Origin: an uncultured Faecalibacterium sp.
Lineage (GTDB): Bacteria; Bacillota; Clostridia; Oscillospirales; Ruminococcaceae
Length of the DNA stretch: 10,231 bases
Assembly (NCBI GenBank): GCA_934524985.1
Contig: CAKSYT010000032.1
Location: forward strand, 1 to 10,231
Reading direction: 5' to 3'
Below the pieces are notes generated by a model. That model was not told the origin of the DNA, ran no database searches, and saw nothing but the letters and a program-made list of their open reading frames with translations. Each line of letters opens with the position of its first letter. The first letter of the stretch is position 1. Positions 1 through 7,104 of the stretch are shown here, one piece after another. The position numbers and the translations under genes are program-made.

Positions 1-261
<261 letters not shown>

Positions 262-298
262 GCCTCCCGATCCGAAAAAATAACGAAAGGAGACGCTT

Positions 299-805
299 AT
301 GGAACTGTATCAGGCGTTGATCACGCTGGATGGCTGGACCTTTCTGGCCCAGATCTGCAACCTGATGATCCAGATGGTCATCTTCAAAAAGTTCCTGCTG
401 AAGCCGATCAAACAGGTGATCGCCGACCGCAAGGCCAAGGCCGACAGCGAGATCGCCGATGCGCAGAAGCTGCGCACCGAGGCCGAGGCCATGAAGGCGG
501 AGTACGAGCAGAACCTGCAGAACGCCCGCACCGAGGCCAACCAGATCGTGGCTGCGGCGCAAAAGACCGCTACCTCCCGCTCGGAAGAGATCGTGGGCGA
601 GGCCCGCGCACAGGCCGCTGCGCTGAAGCAGAAGGCCGAGGCTGACATTGCGCAGGAGCGCAAGAAGGCCGTGAACGAGGTCAAGGACGAGATCGGCGGC
701 ATCGCCATGGAGATCGCATCCAAGGTGGTGGAGCGCGAGATCAGCGAGAAGGACCACAAGGATCTGATCGACGAATTTATCAAAAACGTGGGTGAAGCAT
801 CATGA
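299..805 (+). CDS. atpF: F1Fo ATP synthase subunit b (peripheral stalk)
   Basis: The 168-residue protein has the standard b-subunit layout. One membrane helix lies at about residues 12-33, followed by FLLKPIKQVI at the membrane exit, and then a long charged helix with abundant Ala, Glu, Lys and Arg at about 43-160 that would dimerise as a coiled coil. It forms the stator linking the membrane part to delta and alpha/beta. The ATG at 299 is supported by AAAGGAG at 286-292 with a 6-base spacer. Its stop overlaps the start of atpH as ATGA (802-805), so the two are probably translationally coupled. Only one b gene is seen; a second b' gene, as in cyanobacteria, would have to lie outside the window. 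Length is normal for the family. Confidence 0.97.
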   Translation: MELYQALITLDGWTFLAQICNLMIQMVIFKKFLLKPIKQVIADRKAKADSEIADAQKLRTEAEAMKAEYEQNLQNARTEANQIVAAAQKTATSRSEEIVGEARAQAAALKQKAEADIAQERKKAVNEVKDEIGGIAMEIASKVVEREISEKDHKDLIDEFIKNVGEAS

Positions 806-1341
806 CCGAAACTGCAAAGATGTACGGCGGCAGTCTGTACGATCTGGCGGCAGAGGAAGGGCTGGAGACCCGCATTCTGGGCGAGCTTGACGAGGTGCAA
901 CAGCTTCTGAAGCAAAACCCGGACTACCTGCGGCTGCTCAGCACCCCCAGCATCCCCAAAAAGGAGCGCTGCGGCCTGCTGGACGAAGCCCTGCGCGGGC
1001 AGGTCCACCTCTATGTGCTGAACTTTTTAAAGATCCTGTGCGAGAAGGGCACCCTGCGGGAGCTGTCCGGCTGCGCACGGGCTTACCGCATCCGCTACAA
1101 TCAGGCGCACGGCATTCTGGAAGCTACGGCCATCTCGGCTGTCCCGCTGACAGAGCCGCAGCGCACGGCGCTGCACGCCAAGCTGGAAAGCCTGACCGGC
1201 AAGACCATCGACCTTAAAACCAAGGTGGATGCCAAGGTGCTGGGCGGTATCCGGCTGGATATCGAGGGCACCGAGCTGGACGGCACCGTCCGGAACCGTC
1301 TTGCCTCCCTGCGCCGGGATATTGCGGCGGTCACTCTGTAA
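802..1341 (+). CDS. atpH: F1Fo ATP synthase subunit delta (OSCP homologue)
   Basis: The 179-residue protein sits on top of F1 and joins the alpha/beta hexamer to the b stalk. The N-terminal helical domain (about 1-105) begins MTETAKMYGGSLYDLA, typical of the family. The C-terminal part carries the OSCP signature VDAKVLGGIRLDIEG followed by LDGTVRNRL (about residues 142-168). The ATG at 802 overlaps the atpF stop by four bases. The ribosome site is weak (GGGTGA at 790-795), which fits coupling to atpF translation. The length is usual and no frameshift is seen. A 90-base gap, the longest inside this operon, separates it from atpA. Confidence 0.96.
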   Translation: MTETAKMYGGSLYDLAAEEGLETRILGELDEVQQLLKQNPDYLRLLSTPSIPKKERCGLLDEALRGQVHLYVLNFLKILCEKGTLRELSGCARAYRIRYNQAHGILEATAISAVPLTEPQRTALHAKLESLTGKTIDLKTKVDAKVLGGIRLDIEGTELDGTVRNRLASLRRDIAAVTL

Positions 1342-1431
1342 CTTTTCCCCTGCCCTTTGCAAACGGGGCAGAGCACAGAACGAATTTCCACCCGAAATGA
1401 CTATTATGAATTGAGTGGTGAACAAACAAAG
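1342..1431 (+). promoter_or_regulatory. atpH-atpA junction with small hairpin and weak ribosome site
   Basis: This is the longest gap in the operon. CTGCCC (1350-1355) can pair with GGGCAG (1366-1371), extendable by one T-G pair around an 8-base loop; TTT and AAA within that loop could also pair. No T-tract follows, so it is not a terminator. In front of the alpha start only GAGTGGTG (1413-1420) resembles a ribosome site, with an 11-base spacer, while atpF, atpG and atpD have strong sites. The stretch could tune alpha synthesis or be an RNA processing site. That role is inference; the pairing and the weak site are visible. Confidence 0.4.
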
Positions 1432-2952
1432 ATGCAACTGAAACCTGAAGAGATCTCCAAGATCATCCGTGCGCAGATCAAGCATTACGAAAATGCCATC
1501 GAGCAGAGCGAGACCGGCACGGTCATTATGGTGGGCGACGGCATCGCCCGGGCCAGCGGTCTGGAAAAGTGCATGGCAGGCGAGCTGCTCCAGTTTGACA
1601 ACGGCGAATACGGTATGGCCCAGAACCTTGAGGAAAATACCGTTTCCATCGTGCTGCTGGGCTCGGATGCCGGCATCAAAGAAGGCAGCATCGTCAAGCG
1701 CACCGGCAAGGTAGTCTCCGTGCCGGTGGGCGATGCCATGATCGGCCGCGTGGTCAACGCACTGGGTCAACCCATCGACGGCGCAGGCCCCATCGAGACC
1801 ACCGAGTACCGCGCCATCGAGAGCCGCGCGCCCGGCATCATCGAGCGCCAGCCCGTCAAGGAGCCGCTGCAGACCGGTATCAAGGCCATCGACTCCATGA
1901 TCCCCATCGGACGCGGTCAGCGCGAGCTGATCATCGGTGACCGCCAGACCGGTAAGACCACCATCGCTTCCGATACCATCATCAACCAGAAGGGCAAGGA
2001 CGTCATCTGCATTTACGTTGCCATCGGTCAGAAGCGCTCTACCGTGGCAAACCTTGTGCAGAGCCTGACCGAAGCCGGTGCCATGGGCTACACCATCGTG
2101 GTGTCCGCTACCGCATCCGAGCTGTCCCCCCTGCAGTATATCGCCCCCTACTCCGGCTGCGCCATGGGCGAATACTTCATGCAGCAGGGCAAGCACGTCC
2201 TCATCATTTACGATGACCTTTCCAAGCACGCTGTGGCCTACCGTGCCCTGTCGCTGCTGATCCGCCGTCCCCCGGGACGCGAGGCCTACCCCGGCGACGT
2301 TTTCTATCTGCACTCCCGTCTGCTGGAGCGCGCCGCCAAGCTTTCCAACGAGCTGGGCGGCGGCAGCCTGACGGCTCTGCCCATCATCGAGACGCAGGCG
2401 GGCGACGTTTCCGCCTACATCCCCACCAACGTCATCTCCATCACCGATGGTCAGATCTTCCTTGAGACCGAGCTGTTCCACTCCGGCGTCATGCCGGCAG
2501 TCAACCCCGGTATCTCGGTGTCCCGTGTCGGCGGCAACGCCCAGATCAAGGCCATGAAGAAGGTGGCCGGTACCCTGAAGCTGATCTACTCCCAGTACCG
2601 CGAGCTGCAATCCTTTGCACAGTTCGGCTCTGATCTGGACGCCGACACCAAGGCACGTCTGGCACAGGGTGAGCGCATCGTGGAGGTGCTCAAGCAGAAC
2701 CGCTCCGCGCCCGTACCTGTGGAAAAGCAGGTCGCCATCCTGTACGCCACCATCCACGATTACCTTGTCAACGTCAAGGTGCCGGATGTGGCAGAGTACG
2801 AGAAGAGCCTGTACGAGTATCTGGACAACGATGCCGCCGGGGCTGCCGTGATGGACACCATCCGCACCACCGGTAATCTGGATAAGGACACCGAGGAGCA
2901 GCTCAAAGCCGTGCTGACCCGGTACACCGAAAGCTTTGTCAAGGCGCATTAA
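1432..2952 (+). CDS. atpA: F1Fo ATP synthase subunit alpha
   Basis: The 506-residue protein forms the F1 hexamer with beta and holds the non-catalytic nucleotide sites. The Walker A motif GDRQTGKT is at residues 169-176, the same numbering as the E. coli enzyme. The alpha/beta signature [10 protein letters not shown] is at 355-364, followed by Arg365, the arginine finger that reaches into the neighbouring beta site. The frame is open back to a TTG at 1357. I chose ATG 1432 because the resulting start [16 protein letters not shown] matches the usual alpha N terminus, and the upstream 25 residues look unrelated to the family. The ribosome site is weak for such a highly expressed subunit. The stop is 19 bases before atpG, whose ribosome site follows directly. 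Confidence 0.97.
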   Translation: MQLKPEEISKIIRAQIKHYENAIEQSETGTVIMVGDGIARASGLEKCMAGELLQFDNGEYGMAQNLEENTVSIVLLGSDAGIKEGSIVKRTGKVVSVPVGDAMIGRVVNALGQPIDGAGPIETTEYRAIESRAPGIIERQPVKEPLQTGIKAIDSMIPIGRGQRELIIGDRQTGKTTIASDTIINQKGKDVICIYVAIGQKRSTVANLVQSLTEAGAMGYTIVVSATASELSPLQYIAPYSGCAMGEYFMQQGKHVLIIYDDLSKHAVAYRALSLLIRRPPGREAYPGDVFYLHSRLLERAAKLSNELGGGSLTALPIIETQAGDVSAYIPTNVISITDGQIFLETELFHSGVMPAVNPGISVSRVGGNAQIKAMKKVAGTLKLIYSQYRELQSFAQFGSDLDADTKARLAQGERIVEVLKQNRSAPVPVEKQVAILYATIHDYLVNVKVPDVAEYEKSLYEYLDNDAAGAAVMDTIRTTGNLDKDTEEQLKAVLTRYTESFVKAH

Positions 2953-2971
2953 AGGGAAGGAGGCGTAACGC

Positions 2972-3820
2972 ATGGCTGGTTCCATGAAGGACATCAAGCT
3001 GCGCATCAAAAGCGTAGAGAGCACCATGCAGATCACCAAGGCCATGGAGCTGGTGGCTTCCTCCAAAATGCGCCGTGCCAAGGAGCGGGTCGAGCACAGC
3101 CGACCCTATTTTGAAACGCTGTACAAGACCCTGACCGAGATCGCGGCAGCGGACCCCCGGGCCCGCAACCCCTACCTGCGCCGCAGCGAGATCAAGCGCA
3201 CGCTGCTGGTGGTCATTGCCGGTGACCGCGGCCTTGCCGGCGGTTACAACGCCAACGTGCTCAAGCTGGCCGCACAGGAAAGCGGCAGCGTGGAAGTGCT
3301 GCCCATCGGCAAGCGCTCGGCAGAATACTTTGCCCACCACGAAGCCGAACTGTTCACGCAGGAGGTGCTGCTGGCCGCCGATATTTCGGTGGGACAGTGC
3401 TTCCAGCTGGCGCGCCAGATCACCGAAGGCTACCGCAAGGGCGAGTTTGACGCCGTAAAGCTTTGCTACACCCGGTTCGATTCCATGATGACCCAGACGG
3501 CTGTCTCCATCGAGGTGCTGCCGCTGGCCATGGAGCCCACCGAGCAGCAGAAGGCCGAAGCGCGCCGCAGTCAGATCTTGTACAAGCCCAGCAGCGAGGA
3601 AGTATTCAGCGCGATCATCCCGGAGTATGTGGCGGGTGTCGTCTACGGTGCCGTGTGCGAGAGCGTAGCCAGTGAGCTGGCTGCCCGCCGCACCGCCATG
3701 GACGCTGCCACCAAGAACGCCGGCGAGATGATCGACCATCTCAACCTGTATTATAACCGTGCCCGTCAGGCTGCCATCACGCAGGAGATCACCGAGATCG
3801 TGGCCGGCGCGGAGAACTAA
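2972..3820 (+). CDS. atpG: F1Fo ATP synthase subunit gamma (central shaft)
   Basis: The 282-residue protein is the rotating shaft inside the alpha/beta hexamer. Both conserved ends, which form the coiled coil, are present: N-terminal KSVESTMQITKAMELVASSK (about 14-33) and C-terminal NRARQAAITQEITEIVAGAE (about 262-281). The middle includes VVIAGDRGLAGGYNANV, a hallmark of the Rossmann-like foot. The ATG at 2972 has a near-perfect AAGGAGG at 2957-2963 with an 8-base spacer. No insertion like the cyanobacterial or chloroplast redox loop is evident. The gene lies between alpha and beta as in nearly all F-type operons, and its length is usual. Confidence 0.97.
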   Translation: MAGSMKDIKLRIKSVESTMQITKAMELVASSKMRRAKERVEHSRPYFETLYKTLTEIAAADPRARNPYLRRSEIKRTLLVVIAGDRGLAGGYNANVLKLAAQESGSVEVLPIGKRSAEYFAHHEAELFTQEVLLAADISVGQCFQLARQITEGYRKGEFDAVKLCYTRFDSMMTQTAVSIEVLPLAMEPTEQQKAEARRSQILYKPSSEEVFSAIIPEYVAGVVYGAVCESVASELAARRTAMDAATKNAGEMIDHLNLYYNRARQAAITQEITEIVAGAEN

Positions 3821-3842
3821 GACTATCAAGAAGGAGTTGTAG

Positions 3843-5240
<1,398 letters not shown>

Positions 5241-5243
5241 GCC

Positions 5244-5642
5244 ATGACGACCTTTCATCTGACGGTGGTCACGCCGGACGGCTGCGCCTTTGAAGGTCAG
5301 GCCGAGCGCATCGTCTGCCGCGCCATTGACGGCGATATCGCCATTCTGGCAAAGCACGGCGACTACTGCACGGCACTGGGCATGGGCGAGGCGCACATTG
5401 TGGATGCCGACGGTCAGCGCCGCCGCGCAGCCTGCATGGGCGGCCTGCTCAGCGTGCTGGACGGGGACGTACGTCTGGTGGCTACCACTTGGGAATGGGC
5501 CGAGGACATCGACCAGGCGCGTGCAGAAGCTTCCAAGAAGCGCGCCGAGGAGACCCTTGCCCGCAAGAACCTGAACGACCGTGAGTACGAGCTGGCACAG
5601 GCGCGCCTCAAGCGCGCGCTGGTGCGCACCTCTGTCCGTTAA
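5244..5642 (+). CDS. atpC: F1Fo ATP synthase subunit epsilon
   Basis: The 132-residue protein binds gamma at the foot of the shaft and can inhibit ATP hydrolysis. The N-terminal beta-sandwich (about 1-84) starts MTTFHLTVVTPDG, with GDIAILAKHGDYCTALG where most homologues have a GHAPL-type segment. The C-terminal two-helix domain is complete. IDQARA at 89-94 fits the I/L-D-x-x-R-A motif that binds ATP in the Bacillus PS3 epsilon subunit, so nucleotide-sensitive regulation is plausible but inferred. Translation starts at ATG 5244 with GAAGGGG overlapping the end of atpD. It is the last gene of the operon and is followed directly by a terminator. Confidence 0.96.
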   Translation: MTTFHLTVVTPDGCAFEGQAERIVCRAIDGDIAILAKHGDYCTALGMGEAHIVDADGQRRRAACMGGLLSVLDGDVRLVATTWEWAEDIDQARAEASKKRAEETLARKNLNDREYELAQARLKRALVRTSVR

Positions 5643-5652
5643 CCCTGTATGC

Positions 5653-5691
5653 AAAAAAGCACCCGCAGCCATCCGGCTGTGGGTGCTTTTT
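5653..5691 (+). terminator. Rho-independent terminator of the atp operon
   Basis: GCACCCGCAGCC (5659-5670) pairs with GGCTGTGGGTGC (5675-5686) around the loop ATCC, giving 12 pairs with one G-U. TTTTT follows at 5687-5691, and a run of six A precedes the stem, so it could also act on the opposite strand. It starts about 10 bases after the atpC stop, the expected place for the operon end. Confidence 0.93.
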
Positions 5692-5771
5692 GCTTTGCGA
5701 TGGACGATTGGGAATGCGCTCCGCAGGAGAAGTTACTGCCTGCCGTCAGCGTGCAGGGACGCTCCGCTGGG

Positions 5772-5817
5772 CCAGAGGTAGGGAGGGGTGTTCCGACTCC
5801 CCCCTCCCTACCTCTGG
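5772..5817. repeat. Perfect 17-bp inverted repeat in the atpC-udk spacer
   Basis: CCAGAGGTAGGGAGGGG (5772-5788) is perfectly complementary to 5801-5817, with a 12-base loop between. No T-tract follows on either side, so it is a poor terminator. A 5-bp hairpin (AGCGT 5748-5752 with ACGCT 5759-5763) lies just upstream. Downstream are CCCG/CGGG (5829-5839) and AAGGGC/GCCCTT (5842-5858). Together 5748-5858 looks like a compact structured element, probably a dispersed intergenic repeat or an unannotated RNA. Function unknown. Confidence 0.75.
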
Positions 5818-5879
5818 ACTCCACCCACCCCGCAACGGGTCAAGGGCTGCTCGCCCTTAACAAACCTAAAGAAGAAGTC

Positions 5880-5941
5880 GAAGCACAAAAAAGCTAGCGC
5901 TGCGCCAGTCGGCGCTATCGCTTTAACGCTTTTTTCGCTTC
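5880..5941. repeat. Terminator-like imperfect hairpin with no gene directly before it
   Basis: Outer pairs GAAGC (5880-5884) with GCTTC (5937-5941) and AAAAAAGC (5887-5894) with GCTTTTTT (5928-5935) enclose AGCG/CGCT (5896-5899, 5919-5922) and GCGCC/GGCGC (5902-5906, 5911-5915). The loop is AGTC. The six T at 5930-5935 could serve a terminator on the + strand, and the six A give the same on the - strand. The atp operon already has its own terminator 190 bases earlier, so this may be a backup, a stop for udk read-through, or part of the repeat cluster. Confidence 0.55.
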
Positions 5942-5953
5942 TCCATTTATAGC

Positions 5954-5991
5954 CCCTCAGTCGCTGCGCGACAGCTCCCCCAAGGGGGAGC
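5954..5991 (+). repeat. CCCTCA-type dispersed hairpin repeat, unit A
   Basis: Reading the + strand: CCCTCA (5954-5959), then the small stem GTCGC-TGC-GCGAC (5960-5972), then the perfect 8-bp stem GCTCCCCC-AA-GGGGGAGC (5974-5991). I recognise this kind of sequence as common between genes in gut Clostridia such as Faecalibacterium, from memory and not from a search. It is not coding. It faces the similarly built unit B at 6048-6091. Confidence 0.65.
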
Positions 5992-6047
5992 GAGCACGCC
6001 CACACACTTTGCGGTTTAGCTGGAAACTTTGTCGCCACCGCTAAAGC

Positions 6048-6091
6048 CTTCGCCCGGTCGGGAGAAGATGGCGCGTAGCGCCGGATGAGGG
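6048..6091 (-). repeat. CCCTCA-type dispersed hairpin repeat, unit B (inverted)
   Basis: Reading the - strand from 6091: CCCTCA, the small stem GGCGC-TAC-GCGCC (6082-6070), a two-base spacer, then CTTC-T-CCCG paired with CGGG-C-GAAG (6067-6048) around a two-base loop. The order of parts matches unit A although the stem bases differ, so the two look like relatives inserted head to head. The 56 bases between them hold nothing I can identify. Confidence 0.6.
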
Positions 6092-6113
6092 CGCAAACCA
6101 GCAGTGCTTTCCC

Positions 6114-6146
6114 GCAGCGCCGCGCTTTCGCAGAAAGCGGCGCTGC
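6114..6146. repeat. 14-bp hairpin with a two-base bulge
   Basis: GCAGCGCC (6114-6121) pairs with GGCGCTGC (6139-6146), and GCTTTC (6124-6129) pairs with GAAAGC (6133-6138). The loop is GCA, and GC at 6122-6123 bulges out. No T-tract follows on either strand. It is probably another member of the repeat cluster; its function is unknown. Confidence 0.65.
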
Positions 6147-6179
6147 AAATGCAGTTTGGGGTTACGCCCCCTCCCGTGA

Positions 6180-6219
6180 AAAGGCAATTCTGGAAAATCC
6201 GCAGATTTTCCAGAATTGC
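6180..6219 (-). terminator. Perfect 16-bp hairpin downstream of udk, probable terminator
   Basis: GCAATTCTGGAAAATC (6184-6199) is perfectly complementary to 6204-6219, with loop CGCA. On the - strand it lies about 65 bases after the udk stop and is followed by CCTTTT, a short T-run. It is therefore the best candidate for the udk terminator, although the tail is weak. An AT-rich patch (6220-6238) and a small CCGCTG/CAGCGG repeat (6239-6244, 6260-6265) lie between it and udk. It may instead be one more element of the repeat cluster. Confidence 0.55.
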
Positions 6220-6283
6220 GAAATTATAAATAATTTTTCCGCTGAACATGGCTAGAGCGCAGCGGAAGCCATTCTAAATCGTT

Positions 6284-6913
6284 TTACCCCCGGTTCGCCC
6301 GCTCGATCAGGGTGCGGATGTGGTGCGCGAGCATCTCCACAGCGGTGCTGTTCTCGCCGCCGTTGGGCACAATGATGTCCGCATTGCGCTTGCTGGGCTC
6401 TACAAAGGCTTCGTGCATCGGCTTGACCGTGGTAAGGTACTGGTCGATCACGCTGTCCAGGCTGCGCCCGCGCTCCTTTACGTCCCGCAGGATGCGCCGC
6501 AGGATGCGCTCGTCCGCGTCCGTGTCCACAAAGATCTTGTAGTCGAACAGGGCGCACAGCTCCGGCTCTACAAAGGGCAGAATGCCCTCCACGATCAGCA
6601 CCGGAGCGGGCTCGATGTGCTGCACCTCGTTGCTGCGGTTGTGGTTGGAGTAATCGTACACCGGGCAGTCGATGGCGCGGCCCGCCTTCAGCTCCTGCAA
6701 ATGGTAGATGAGCAGGGCGTTGTCGAAGGCGTCCGGGTGGTCGTAGTTCAGCTTGCAGCGCTCTTCATAGGGCAGTTCGTCGTGGCGCTTGTAGTAGCTG
6801 TCGTGGGAGATCAGCCGCACCTCGTCCTCCCCAAAGCGCTCCTTCAGCCGCAGTGCAAGGGTGGTCTTGCCGCTGCCCGAGCCGCCCGCGATGCCAATGA
6901 TCAGGTTGTTCAT
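6284..6913 (-). CDS. udk: Uridine kinase
   Basis: The 209-residue protein phosphorylates uridine, and usually cytidine, to the monophosphate in pyrimidine salvage in the cytoplasm. The P-loop GGSGSGKTT is at 10-18, and SHDSYYK at 36-42 includes the Asp region used in catalysis and Mg binding. NYDHPDAFD is at 56-64 and YDYSNHNR at 86-93, both nucleoside-binding segments. RRILRDVKERGR at 139-150 is the lid arginine region, and VEPSKRNADIIVP at 171-183 is typical of the family. The ATG at 6913 has AAGGAG (complement of 6922-6927) with an 8-base spacer. It is divergent from cls. Phosphoribulokinase shares the fold, but length and motifs fit uridine kinase better. Confidence 0.95.
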   Translation of the reverse strand: MNNLIIGIAGGSGSGKTTLALRLKERFGEDEVRLISHDSYYKRHDELPYEERCKLNYDHPDAFDNALLIYHLQELKAGRAIDCPVYDYSNHNRSNEVQHIEPAPVLIVEGILPFVEPELCALFDYKIFVDTDADERILRRILRDVKERGRSLDSVIDQYLTTVKPMHEAFVEPSKRNADIIVPNGGENSTAVEMLAHHIRTLIERANRG

Positions 6914-6940
6914 GATGCAAACTCCTTCTGCACAAAATCT

Positions 6941-6964
6941 GCCGGTTTCTGTGGAAAAACCGGC
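6941..6964 (-). promoter_or_regulatory. Inverted repeat in the udk leader
   Basis: GCCGGTTT (6941-6948) is perfectly complementary to AAACCGGC (6957-6964) with an 8-base loop. If udk starts from the TATAAT at 6978-6973 (- strand), this hairpin would begin within a few bases of the transcript start and end about 14 bases before the udk ribosome site. It also covers the candidate -35 of the cls promoter. It could be an operator or a leader hairpin; which is unknown. Confidence 0.45.
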
Positions 6965-6980
6965 GGGAATCGATTATAAT
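6952..6980 (+). promoter_or_regulatory. Candidate sigma-70 promoter of cls
   Basis: A perfect TATAAT at 6975-6980 is preceded, with a 17-base spacer, by TGGAAA at 6952-6957 (4 of 6 to TTGACA). Transcription would begin near 6987 and leave a leader of about 118 bases before the cls start. The -10 box is convincing and the -35 is weak. Confidence 0.55.
6973..6978 (-). promoter_or_regulatory. Candidate -10 box of udk, overlapping the cls -10
   Basis: The palindrome ATTATAAT (6973-6980) gives a perfect TATAAT on both strands. On the - strand, transcription would begin near 6966, about 53 bases before the udk start. No good -35 is visible (CAGCAG at the 17-base spacing), so either an activator is needed or the - strand match is incidental. 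Confidence 0.4.
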
Positions 6981-6995
6981 AGACTTGTATATGCT

Positions 6996-7015
6996 CTGCT
7001 GCCGCCCGGCAGCAG
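6996..7015 (+). promoter_or_regulatory. Inverted repeat in the cls leader
   Basis: CTGCTGCCG (6996-7004) is perfectly complementary to CGGCAGCAG (7007-7015), with CC between them. It begins about 10 bases after the predicted cls transcript start. The following bases (TTCTTCCCTTTT) are pyrimidine-rich but not a true T-tract, so strong termination is unlikely. A protein-binding operator or a stabilising 5' hairpin are both possible. Confidence 0.45.
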
Positions 7016-7104
7016 TTCTTCCCTTTTATCATAGCACAAAATGTGTCATTTGGACAGGGCTTGCAGACCATCCTCAGACACATTCCCAAAAAAGGACGGT
7101 CAAA

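Noticed and set aside
1397..1414. Five-codon leader frame MTIMN before atpA
   Set aside because: No ribosome site before it and too short to separate from chance. Its overlap with the weak atpA site is noted but not claimed as a feature.
1027..3081. 684-codon open frame on the - strand across atpH, atpA and the start of atpG
   Set aside because: It runs antisense to clear ATP synthase genes. Its translation is low-complexity (rich in Leu, Gly, His, Asp and Gln), as expected from the mirror of GC-biased codons, and it resembles no family.
5808..6038. 76-codon open frame on the - strand in the atpC-udk spacer
   Set aside because: It translates the hairpin repeats (unit A and the terminator-like hairpin), a well-known source of false small proteins in these genomes. 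No ribosome site was noted.
5748..6219. Possible CRISPR array suggested by many palindromes
   Set aside because: The hairpins differ in sequence and spacing. There are no identical direct repeats with uniform spacers and no cas genes nearby.
6016..6249. 77-codon open frame on the - strand just past udk
   Set aside because: It consists of repeat unit B and the two strong hairpins read as codons, with no recognisable domain.
6320..6979. 219-codon open frame on the + strand opposite udk
   Set aside because: Shadow of the uridine kinase gene. The translation is rich in Val, Leu and His and has no motif.
6985..7104. TTG-initiated 40-residue extension of cardiolipin synthase
   Set aside because: No ribosome site precedes the TTG, it starts at about the predicted transcript start, and it runs through the leader inverted repeat. 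ATG 7105 has a good site and gives a usual N terminus.
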